A DNA stretch of 13,799 nt, taken from contig CALBUZ010000197.1 in assembly GCA_937969105.1 (NCBI GenBank), positions 1-13,799 on the forward strand, given 5' to 3'. Shown one piece after another: positions 8,204 to 13,799 of this stretch; the first letter of the stretch is position 1; each line of letters opens with the position of its first letter. Source of the stretch: an uncultured Collinsella sp. Its GTDB lineage: Bacteria; Actinomycetota; Coriobacteriia; Coriobacteriales; Coriobacteriaceae. The notes under the pieces are model-generated. The model saw only the letters and a program-made list of their open reading frames with translations, searched no databases and had not been told where the DNA came from. A program made the position numbers and the translations under genes.

Positions 8204-8281
8204 GGGACTCCTTTTGTTACAGAACGGTTTCGTAAAAAGGATTCTGCTCCCAGATGTAGATGTAGTAAAGCGAATGTATCT

Positions 8282-8304
8282 TTAGTATGATTAAGAAATA
8301 CTAA
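8282..8304. promoter_or_regulatory. dyad between the DMT transporter and LysR gene (candidate LysR-type binding site)
   Basis: TTAGTAT (8282-8288) and ATACTAA (8298-8304) are perfect 7-bp inverted arms with a 9-nt spacer in an unusually A+T-rich patch. It lies between divergent start codons at 8203 and 8362. LysR-type regulators bind such interrupted dyads. TATGAT (8286-8291, plus strand) inside it could be a -10 box for the regulator, which would fit autorepression. Confidence 0.5.
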
Positions 8305-8361
8305 TGTTGTAAGAAAAAGCCCTGGCAAAACGTTTTACGGCTACATCGATGTGGAGGCACG

Positions 8362-9228
8362 ATGGCATCGCGGTATCAGATTGTTTGTATGGTGGTCGAT
8401 CGAGGCAGTCTTAAGGGCGCGGCGGACGAGCTGGGCTATACGCAAAGTGCGGTGAGCCAGGCCGTCAAGGCGCTCGAGCGCGAGCTGGGCACCACGCTTA
8501 TCGAGCGCGGAAAGCAGGGCGTTTCGCTTACGCGCGACGGTAAACAATATCTGCCGTACCTGCGACAGATTGTGACTGCCGAGGCTGAGCTCGAGGGCAA
8601 GCGCCAGGAACTGCTGGGGCTTTCGTCGACTGATATTCGCATTGCGACGTTTACCAACGTGAGCCGTACTGTGTTGCCGCGCGTGATCCGCGACTTTGGT
8701 GCGCTGCACCCGGGCGTACGCTTTACCCTCAAGCAGGGAGATTACACGCGCAACGCCCAGTGGGTGCACGATGGCGTGGTTGATTTTTGCTTTACGGCAC
8801 GCGGGTTTACCGCGGGGCTCGAGAAGCGTGTGGTCTATCACGACGAGTTGGTGGCACTGTTGCCGGCTGCGCATCCGCTGACAGCAAAGGAAAAGGTGAC
8901 GCTCGCCGACCTGGCGTCCGAGCCGTTTGTGCTGCTGGATGAGGGCGAACAGAGTCTGGTGCTCGATGCATTCGCGGCGCATGGACTGTCGCCGCACGTG
9001 ACGAGTGAGGTGACCGACGACTACACCATCATGGCGATGGTGGAGGAGGGCCTAGGCGTGAGCATGCTCTACCGTCGTACTGTGGAGGGCATGCGGGCCG
9101 ATATTCGCGTACGCCCCATCGTGCATGCCCCCTCGCGCGACGTGGTGGCCGCCTGGCGCAGCTGGGACACCATGCCCATCGCCACGAGGCGCTTTATCGA
9201 CTATATGAGCTCGCATATTGTCAATTAA
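8362..9228 (+). CDS. LysR-family transcriptional regulator
   Basis: DNA-binding regulator of 288 residues. The N-terminal helix-turn-helix (about 16-37: GSLKGAADELGYTQSAVSQA) and linker helix are typical, as is ERGKQGVSLTRDG (about 49-61). A periplasmic-binding-like effector domain follows from about residue 88 (DIRIATFTNVSRTVLPRVI) to the end. The N-terminus begins very close to the helix-turn-helix, a few residues shorter than usual. ATG 8362 has GGAGG 4 nt upstream. It is divergent from the DMT transporter, its likeliest target, and converges with the MATE gene (27 nt between stops). The co-inducer is unknown. Confidence 0.94.
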   Translation: MASRYQIVCMVVDRGSLKGAADELGYTQSAVSQAVKALERELGTTLIERGKQGVSLTRDGKQYLPYLRQIVTAEAELEGKRQELLGLSSTDIRIATFTNVSRTVLPRVIRDFGALHPGVRFTLKQGDYTRNAQWVHDGVVDFCFTARGFTAGLEKRVVYHDELVALLPAAHPLTAKEKVTLADLASEPFVLLDEGEQSLVLDAFAAHGLSPHVTSEVTDDYTIMAMVEEGLGVSMLYRRTVEGMRADIRVRPIVHAPSRDVVAAWRSWDTMPIATRRFIDYMSSHIVN

Positions 9229-9255
9229 TGACTGGGGTGGCGTTGAGCGCGGTGT

Positions 9256-10638
9256 TTAGCGGGCTGTCGCTTTGGCTTGGGTGGCGCGATAGGTGCGTGC
9301 CGGGTGGCAAAGTAGCACCGCCACGACCATAAAGAACGCCGTGGTGCCCAGGCTGATGGGGTAGACCATCATGATGTTCGCAAAGGTGCGGAAGTGCGGG
9401 AACACGCAGAACACCCAATAGAAGCGGATGCCGCAGACGCAGATCATGGTGATGAGGGCGGGCGTGAGCGAGATGCCAAAGCCGCGCAGGTAGCCTGACA
9501 TGTTTTCGTAGAACATGCTAAAGGCGTATGCCGGGAAGATCGAACACACGCGGATATAGCCGATCGAAACGATGTTGGGGTCGCTGTTGAACAGCGATAG
9601 GATCTCGCGCCCCAGGCCAACAATAACGATAATCGTGGTGAGTGCAACGATACCGCCTTCGACCAGGCAGACCTTGAGCGTTTTGGTGCAGCGGTCGATC
9701 TGGCGGGCGCCGTGGTTTTGTCCCACAAAGGTGGTGCAGGCCTGGCTAAAGCTGTTGAGCAGGTTGTAGCATACGTACTCCAAGCTCATGGCGGCGCTCG
9801 ATGCCGCCATGACCTCGGTGCCCAGGCTGTTGATGGCGGACTGGATGATGATGTTTGCGACGGCAAAGACGGTGCTCTGGATGCCGGCGGGCAGGCCGAT
9901 CTTGACGATGCGCTTGAGGGCGACGGGGTCGATAGCCAGGTCGCGTGGGGTGACGCGGACGACGGAGTCGGTCTTGAGCAGGCGGATAAAGAGCGTAGCG
10001 GCACTGACGGTGTAGGCGATGGCGGTGGCGATGGCGACGCCCGCGACGCCCCAGTGGAGTACGGGGACAAAGATGAGGTCCAGGCCAATGTTGAGGATGG
10101 TGGACACGGCAAGCGCCTGCAGCGGCATGCGGGTGATGCCGACGGAGCGGAAGATTGCGGCTTCAAAGTTGTAGAGCAAGATTGAGGGCATGCTGAGCAA
10201 AAAGACGCGTAGATAGAGCGAAGCGAGCGGCATGGTTTCGGCGGGAACGTTGAGCGCGGCGAGCATGGGCTCGGCAAAGATCTCGCCCAGTGCGATGACG
10301 ACAAAGCCCACGAGCGCCATTAAAATCGAGGTATGGACGGCGCGTTTGACCATGTTCTGATCGTTGCGGCCGATAGCGTTGGCGATGACCACGTTGGAGC
10401 CAAGCGATATGCCAATAAACAGGTTGAGCATAAGGCTGGTAAGCGGAACATTGGAGCCGACCGCCGCCATGGCGAGGGTTCCCTGGTCGCCCGAGAAGTT
10501 ACCGATGATGACCGTGGCGATGAGGTTCGACAGCTGCTCCAAGATGCTCGTGGCGGCCACGGGGAAGGCGAACAGGGGAATATTGCGCCACAGCGAGCCG
10601 GTGGTCATGTCAATGTGCTTAGATGCGGTATCAGCCAT
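9256..10638 (-). CDS. MATE-family efflux transporter
   Basis: Cation- or proton-coupled multidrug/toxin extrusion protein of 460 residues, about twelve transmembrane helices in two six-helix bundles (about 17-200 and 235-450). The start of helix 1 (LFAFPVAATSILEQLSNLIA) and the segments VGSNVPLTSLMLNLFIG and AIFRSVGITRMPLQA are characteristic of the DinF/NorM-like group. ATG 10638 has only a weak upstream site (GAGAG); an internal ATG at residue 11 has no better one, so the longer form is kept. It is divergent from rlmA, and the perfect palindrome at 10703-10760 lies between them. The substrate is unknown. Confidence 0.92.
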   Translation of the reverse strand: MADTASKHIDMTTGSLWRNIPLFAFPVAATSILEQLSNLIATVIIGNFSGDQGTLAMAAVGSNVPLTSLMLNLFIGISLGSNVVIANAIGRNDQNMVKRAVHTSILMALVGFVVIALGEIFAEPMLAALNVPAETMPLASLYLRVFLLSMPSILLYNFEAAIFRSVGITRMPLQALAVSTILNIGLDLIFVPVLHWGVAGVAIATAIAYTVSAATLFIRLLKTDSVVRVTPRDLAIDPVALKRIVKIGLPAGIQSTVFAVANIIIQSAINSLGTEVMAASSAAMSLEYVCYNLLNSFSQACTTFVGQNHGARQIDRCTKTLKVCLVEGGIVALTTIIVIVGLGREILSLFNSDPNIVSIGYIRVCSIFPAYAFSMFYENMSGYLRGFGISLTPALITMICVCGIRFYWVFCVFPHFRTFANIMMVYPISLGTTAFFMVVAVLLCHPARTYRATQAKATAR

Positions 10639-10699
10639 ACGCTCTCAATCTCTAACATGCTCTTTCGTGCTTATTTGCGCAGACGATGATACTCCTAAT

Positions 10700-10760
10700 C
10701 GACTAGTCATTGGGGACGTTCTTAAACGACTAGTCATTTAAGAACGTCCCCAATGACTAG
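10700..10760. repeat. perfect 24-bp inverted repeat with repeated GACTAGTC motif
   Basis: Arms 10703-10726 and 10737-10760 are exact reverse complements over 24 bp, with a 10-nt loop. The 12-base motif CGACTAGTCATT is present twice in direct orientation (10700-10711 and 10727-10738), once at the left end and once in the loop; its 8-bp core GACTAGTC is itself a palindrome. The arm contains GGGGACGTTCTT. It lies between divergent genes, so it is not a transcription terminator for either. Confidence 0.92.
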
Positions 10761-10816
10761 GTGGGGAAGGCGTGCGACAATGGTGGGCGTTGTGTTGTTC
10801 GCGCTAAGGAGTTGCC

Positions 10817-11629
10817 ATGTTGTTGTGTCCCGTTTGCCATGAGCCACTGGTGGATGACGAACGAGGTGCTGCATGCGCGGGCGGACACCGGTTTGACCGA
10901 GCTCGCGAGGGCTATCTATATCTGCTGCGCTCGTCCAAGAGCGGCGACTCCATGGGCGATCCCAAGTCGCAGGCACGCAGTCGTCGTGACTTTCTGAACC
11001 GTGGATACTACGCACCGTTGCGCGATGCGATGGTCGAGCTGGTGCGCAAGCAGGTGTCTGGGCGTGCTGCGTCTACGAGCGGCCCCATGACGCTGCTCGA
11101 TATTTGCTGCGGCGAGGGCTATTACACGAGTGCCATGGGCGCGGTGCCGGGCGTGGACGCTTACGGGTTCGACTTGGGCAAAGAGATGGTGCGCCTTGCC
11201 GCCAAGCGCGACGATGCGACCTACTTCGTGGCCAACATGAAGGACATCCCCGTGGCCGATGGCGCCTTCGATATGGTGACCGAGCTCTTTGCTCCCTTTA
11301 ACGAGCGTGAGTTTGCCCGCGTGCTGGCGCCCGAGGGCTCGCTCTATACCGTGGTGCCGGGTGCCCGTCATCTCTTTGGGCTCAAGGAAGTGCTCTACGA
11401 CACGCCATATCTCAACGACGAGAAGCTGCCGCAGACTACCGAGCTCGAGCTTGTCGGAACGCAGCGCGTGTCTGCGAACATTACGCTCCAGTCCCAGGCC
11501 GACATCGAGGCGGTGTTCCAGATGACGCCGTACTACTACCGCACGCGCCCCGCTGACAAAGAGCGCCTGGCAAATTTGGATACCCTTCAAACCGACATCG
11601 ACTTCATCATCGCCGAGTACCGCCACTAA
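10817..11629 (+). CDS. rlmA: 23S rRNA (guanine-N1)-methyltransferase, RlmA family
   Basis: Methylates a guanine in helix 35 of 23S rRNA (G745 in E. coli; G748 in the Gram-positive RlmA-II/TlrB type) using S-adenosylmethionine. 270 residues. The N-terminal zinc ribbon has Cys4, Cys7, Cys20 and His24. QARSRRDFLNRGYYAPLRDA (about 52-71) closely follows the E. coli MQARRAFLDAGHYQPLRDA segment. SAM motif I is LLDICCGEGYYT (93-104), and the C-terminal QMTPYYYRTRP matches the family QMTPFAWRARP. Motif I has Cys97 where E. coli has Gly. ATG 10817 has AAGGAG 5 nt upstream. Two hairpins follow the stop. Whether it is type I or II cannot be decided by eye. Confidence 0.95.
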   Translation: MLLCPVCHEPLVDDERGAACAGGHRFDRAREGYLYLLRSSKSGDSMGDPKSQARSRRDFLNRGYYAPLRDAMVELVRKQVSGRAASTSGPMTLLDICCGEGYYTSAMGAVPGVDAYGFDLGKEMVRLAAKRDDATYFVANMKDIPVADGAFDMVTELFAPFNEREFARVLAPEGSLYTVVPGARHLFGLKEVLYDTPYLNDEKLPQTTELELVGTQRVSANITLQSQADIEAVFQMTPYYYRTRPADKERLANLDTLQTDIDFIIAEYRH

Positions 11630-11664
11630 CCTACCAAAAAGGGACAGGTTTATTTTGGCAGGTT
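11628..11664. repeat. imperfect inverted repeat directly after rlmA
   Basis: AACCTACCAAAA (11628-11639, starting within the rlmA stop codon) and TTTTGGCAGGTT (11653-11664) are inverted arms with 11 of 12 matches. The loop AGGGACAGGTTTA contains GGGAC, also found in the palindrome upstream of rlmA. It is A+T-rich and lacks a following T-run, so it looks more like a REP-type repeat than a terminator. Confidence 0.6.
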
Positions 11665-11680
11665 TTATCTGGGCAAACGT

Positions 11681-11718
11681 AATGGGCCGACCGCGTTGCT
11701 GCGCGATCGGCCCATTTT
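11681..11718. terminator. bidirectional intrinsic terminator between rlmA and the 133-residue membrane protein gene
   Basis: AATGGGCCGA (11681-11690) and TCGGCCCATT (11707-11716) form a perfect 10-bp stem. An inner CGCG/CGCG pairing (11692-11695 with 11702-11705) extends the hairpin. TTTT (11715-11718) follows on the plus strand. The genes on either side converge, so it can serve both. Confidence 0.85.
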
Positions 11719-11754
11719 AGTTGCTTGATTGCAGAGGTTATGAGAAGCGAGCGC

Positions 11755-12156
11755 TTACAGGCGGTCCTTGTTTTCGGCCTTAACGGCGTGTGCCTGCTGA
11801 ACAAAGAACAGGTCGTACACCACGAGGACAAAGGCGCCGATGTTGACGGCGCTGCCGCCGAGCGCGGGAAGCGTGAGCACCGCCTTGGCAAGCGTGGCGA
11901 CCGCGGCAACAATACCGAGCTTAAACGCGCCGTCTACCTGAGAAGGTTTGTTGGCACCCTTGATGCCCGCAACGCCGGCGGCCAGATCGACAACGCCCTT
12001 GGCGATAATCACGGCCGCGGCGAGCATGGCGTTCGATCCGTAGGTGGACTCGAGCTTGCCGGTCGCGATGCCGGCGATTCCCATGATGAGACTGGCGATG
12101 CCCAGAACAAAATAAATCAGGGCAAGGATTTTGAGTGTCTTGCGAGCGGCGCTCAT
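11755..12156 (-). CDS. hypothetical small membrane protein (four helices)
   Basis: I do not recognise the family. It has 133 residues with four hydrophobic segments (about 9-30, 43-65, 75-92, 97-120), short charged ends (MSAARKTLK at the start, VKAENKDRL at the end) and Gly/Ala-rich helices (LGIASLIMGIAGIATG; DLAAGVAGIKGANK). Such four-helix proteins are common in gut actinobacteria, with no assigned role. I chose ATG 12156 because AAAGGA lies 6 nt upstream. The frame is open upstream to 12291, but the added 45 residues have no membrane or domain character and no ribosome binding site. TACAAT (12230-12225, minus) is a possible -10 box. It converges with rlmA. Confidence 0.82.
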   Translation of the reverse strand: MSAARKTLKILALIYFVLGIASLIMGIAGIATGKLESTYGSNAMLAAAVIIAKGVVDLAAGVAGIKGANKPSQVDGAFKLGIVAAVATLAKAVLTLPALGGSAVNIGAFVLVVYDLFFVQQAHAVKAENKDRL

Positions 12157-12385
12157 AGCTGGTCCTTTCGATGCGGGCGCGGAGAATCTGTCGCACCCAG
12201 GTTGCGGCACATATCGTGAAGCACATTGTAGTTCAACGGGGCGATGCATGCGTTTGAAAGCGTTTCTTACCTGCACGGTCCAACCTTTCAATAAAGGAAA
12301 GCTGGGCGTAAGTCAAATCGATGGCAGCGTATGCGCGGCGCTGCGATGATGATGCCATGGTAAGAGCTGGACCGAAGGAGGAGCC

Positions 12386-12529
12386 ATGATGTACGGAGCC
12401 AAGCAAGTGGATGAGCCGCGGTCGTTGGGAAGGCGCATGAGTGATTCTGTGATTGCTGCCGTGTGCACGGGATTGATGGCGGTGCTTTGTATTGGGATGC
12501 TGTGGACCATGTCGCATGTGGGACAATAG
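12386..12529 (+). CDS. 47-residue single-pass membrane peptide (hypothetical)
   Basis: A short gene with an excellent ribosome binding site (GAAGGAGGAG, about 3 nt before ATG 12386). The N-terminal 20 residues are polar and charged (MMYGAKQVDEPRSLGRRMSD), and residues 22-42 form one hydrophobic helix (VIAAVCTGLMAVLCIGMLW). It ends MSHVGQ with a TAG stop. Arginines before the helix predict the N-terminus inside the cell. No family is recognised. It lies 63 nt before the rsmJ-like gene on the same strand and could be cotranscribed with it. The strong ribosome binding site and coherent topology are the grounds for calling it. Confidence 0.65.
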   Translation: MMYGAKQVDEPRSLGRRMSDSVIAAVCTGLMAVLCIGMLWTMSHVGQ

Positions 12530-12592
12530 CAGACGGTTGGGTGCTGGCATAAACGGCGCTCACGCATTCGTTTTACTTGTTAAGGAGTGTCC

Positions 12593-13297
12593 ATGGGTGT
12601 CGTCGATCCCTTTTCTGTTGCTCGGGCCGCGGGGCTTGAGCTGACCGGGAAACCCGAGGGCCTCACGCTCACCGACGGCACGATGGAGCTGCGCGCCGAT
12701 TTTACCCGCATGCTTCCGCGGCTCAAGCAGGGCCGTCTGCAGCAAGAGCTGCTGGTGAAGGCTGCGCGCGCAAAAGGCATCGAGCGCCCATGGGCGATTG
12801 ATGCTACGGCGGGCTTTGGCGAGGATTCACTGCTGTTGGCGGCCGCGGGCTTTACCGTCGATCTGTATGAGCAGGATTGCGTGATCGCGGCGCTCCTCAA
12901 GGATGCCTTGGATCGCGCGGCGGATGATCCGGCGCTTGCTGATGCCGTGACCCGCATGCGCTTACATGCGGGCGAGGACAGCATTGTCGGTCTTCGCCAT
13001 ACGGCTGAGCTGATCGGGCAGGGCGAGCTCGCGGCTCCCGACGTGGTGTATCTGGACCCCATGTTTCCCGGGCGCACCAAGAGCGCGGCGGTTAAAAAGA
13101 AGTTCCAGCTCTTGCATCATTTGGAGCAGCCGTGCGCCGACGAGGAGACGCTGGTCCAGGCAGCGCTTGCGGTGTATCCGCGCAAAGTCGTTATCAAACG
13201 GCCGGTGAAGGGCCCGTTGCTCGCCGGCGTAAAGCCGAGCTATCAGCTCGCGGGCAAGGCTGTCCGCTACGATGTTTTGGTGCCGCCGCGCCCGTAG
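12593..13297 (+). CDS. rsmJ: RsmJ-like 16S rRNA (guanine-N2)-methyltransferase
   Basis: SAM-dependent methyltransferase, by family expected to modify G1516 of 16S rRNA. 234 residues (E. coli RsmJ has 250). The SAM-binding motif is DATAGFGEDSLLLAAAG (70-86; E. coli DATAGLGRDAFVLASVG), then the acidic strand end YEQD (92-95), catalytic-type motif VVYLDPMFP (151-159) and KSAAVKKKF, with KRPVKGPLLAGVKPSY near the end. All match RsmJ; the N-terminal 40 residues do not obviously match. I chose ATG 12593 because AAGGAG lies 5 nt upstream; the in-frame GTG at 12587 overlaps that site. The 47-residue membrane peptide precedes it. The family assignment is confident, the exact target base less so. Confidence 0.87.
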   Translation: MGVVDPFSVARAAGLELTGKPEGLTLTDGTMELRADFTRMLPRLKQGRLQQELLVKAARAKGIERPWAIDATAGFGEDSLLLAAAGFTVDLYEQDCVIAALLKDALDRAADDPALADAVTRMRLHAGEDSIVGLRHTAELIGQGELAAPDVVYLDPMFPGRTKSAAVKKKFQLLHHLEQPCADEETLVQAALAVYPRKVVIKRPVKGPLLAGVKPSYQLAGKAVRYDVLVPPRP

Positions 13298-13345
13298 CTT
13301 GCGTGCGATGGCTGGCGCTCCGTCGGTGCCGTGCCGATGCGGGGT

Positions 13346-13642
13346 CTATTTCCAAGGGTGCGACGTCAGGTGCCAGCCGCCGCAGTATTCGCATTTGTAG
13401 CAGGCCAAACCACGCCGCCCGCGGTTTTCGCAGTCGGCCATAACGGCCTCGGCCTCGGCGCGCGTGTCGTAACGGTTTTTGCGCTCGCACGACTTGTAGC
13501 GCCAGGCTTCATCGCGCTCGGCGTCTAGGGCGTCGCGGCGCTCGTCCTCGCGTGCAAACAGGTCGCTCATATCGCCGCCGGTAGCAGCGCCCAAAAACTC
13601 GCTTTTGGCTTTTGACCAGGCGGCTCGCTTTTTGCTCCCCAT
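13346..13642 (-). CDS. small zinc-ribbon protein (hypothetical)
   Basis: 98 residues of unassigned function. The N-terminal half is highly charged and probably helical (about 1-66, ending in RYDTRAEAEAVM). The C-terminal end holds a zinc-ribbon-like pattern: Cys52, then Cys84, Cys87 and His91 in YKCEYCGGWHLT, with Cys71, Cys81 and His95 as further possible ligands. The ending CxYCGGWHLTS is seen in many small actinobacterial and phage proteins. I chose ATG 13642 (GAGAGAGG about 10 nt upstream); a TTG seven codons earlier (13663) has no ribosome binding site. It is divergent from the acetyltransferase gene, with a dyad in between. It may bind nucleic acid, but nothing proves this. Confidence 0.75.
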   Translation of the reverse strand: MGSKKRAAWSKAKSEFLGAATGGDMSDLFAREDERRDALDAERDEAWRYKSCERKNRYDTRAEAEAVMADCENRGRRGLACYKCEYCGGWHLTSHPWK

Positions 13643-13666
13643 CTGCTTCGCGCCTCTCTCCAAACG

Positions 13667-13698
13667 TTGGTATCATTGCTCAATCAAAGTGATACCAA
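13667..13698. promoter_or_regulatory. inverted repeat in the divergent promoter region of the zinc-ribbon and acetyltransferase genes
   Basis: TTGGTATCA (13667-13675) and TGATACCAA (13690-13698) are perfect 9-bp inverted arms with a 14-nt spacer. It occupies nearly half of the 77-nt gap between the divergent start codons, where it could act as an operator for both genes. No regulator for it is visible in the window. Confidence 0.5.
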
Positions 13699-13719
13699 TA
13701 AACGTGAGGTCGCCGCGTG

Positions 13720-13799
13720 ATGATCAGAAAAACCCTCGATACCGACATTCCCGCCGTCATGGCTATCTATGACGCCGCCCGCGCCTTTATGCGCGCGCA
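13720..13799 (+). CDS. GNAT-family N-acetyltransferase (partial, N-terminus only)
   Basis: Only 26 residues are visible before the window ends. MIRKTLDTDIPAVMAIYDAARAFM fits the first strand and helix of GNAT acetyltransferases (I-R-x-x-x-x-x-D-I-P-A-V). The start may be ATG 13720 or the adjoining in-frame GTG 13717; GAGG (13706-13709) is 7 nt before the GTG and 10 nt before the ATG. The acetyl-CoA motif lies beyond the window, so family assignment rests on the N-terminal pattern alone. Confidence 0.7.
   Translation, partial: MIRKTLDTDIPAVMAIYDAARAFMRA

Noticed and set aside
8341..8997. 218-residue minus-strand open frame opposite the LysR gene
   Set aside because: Antisense shadow of a well-supported LysR gene; no recognisable motif.
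12254..12268. Catabolite-responsive (cre-like) site TTGAAAGCGTTTCTT
   Set aside because: Only the left half fits the consensus; the right half lacks the symmetric CA end, and no carbohydrate gene is nearby.
12157..12291. 45-residue N-terminal extension of the four-helix membrane protein
   Set aside because: No ribosome binding site and no membrane or signal character; the ATG at 12156 has AAAGGA at good spacing.

Overview
This window is G+C-rich bacterial DNA with tightly packed genes, AAGGAG-type ribosome binding sites and frequent changes of strand. The mix of genes (a YtrA-type GntR/ABC operon, RF3, a VUT-family transporter behind a preQ1-like aptamer, RlmA, MATE and DMT exporters) and the base composition suggest a Coriobacteriia gut actinobacterium such as Collinsella. 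That assignment is inference, because there is no rRNA or marker gene here to fix it. Seventeen protein genes are supported; the first and the last are cut by the window edges.

Layout. Bases 1-2861 (minus strand): GntR regulator, then ABC ATPase, then ABC-2 permease, a compact three-gene operon, followed by a DMT (EamA) transporter built from two very similar halves. Bases 2862-3253: a long divergent intergenic region with a likely operator for the GntR operon and a nested palindromic repeat of about 136 bp. Bases 3254-4867 (plus): prfC (peptide chain release factor 3). Bases 4910-6473 (plus): a promoter, a preQ1-I-like riboswitch, a VUT-family (queuosine precursor transporter-like) membrane protein, an SDR oxidoreductase in the same transcript, and a strong terminator. 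Bases 6487-8203 (minus): ung and a second DMT transporter; the latter is divergent from a LysR regulator (8362-9228, plus) with a dyad between them. Bases 9256-10638 (minus): a MATE exporter. Bases 10703-10760: a perfect 24-bp inverted repeat between the divergent MATE and rlmA genes. Bases 10817-11629 (plus): rlmA, followed by two hairpins. Bases 11755-12156 (minus): a small four-helix membrane protein. Bases 12386-13297 (plus): a 47-residue membrane peptide and an rsmJ-like rRNA methyltransferase. Bases 13346-13642 (minus): a small zinc-ribbon protein, divergent from a GNAT acetyltransferase that runs off the end, with a dyad between them.

Functionally, the window mixes translation maintenance (prfC, rlmA, rsmJ, and a tRNA-queuosine supply system through the riboswitch/transporter), DNA repair (ung), and export or uptake with local regulators (GntR/ABC, LysR/DMT, MATE). 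I see no defence system, prophage or CRISPR array. The most unusual content is non-coding: the riboswitch and three palindromic intergenic elements.
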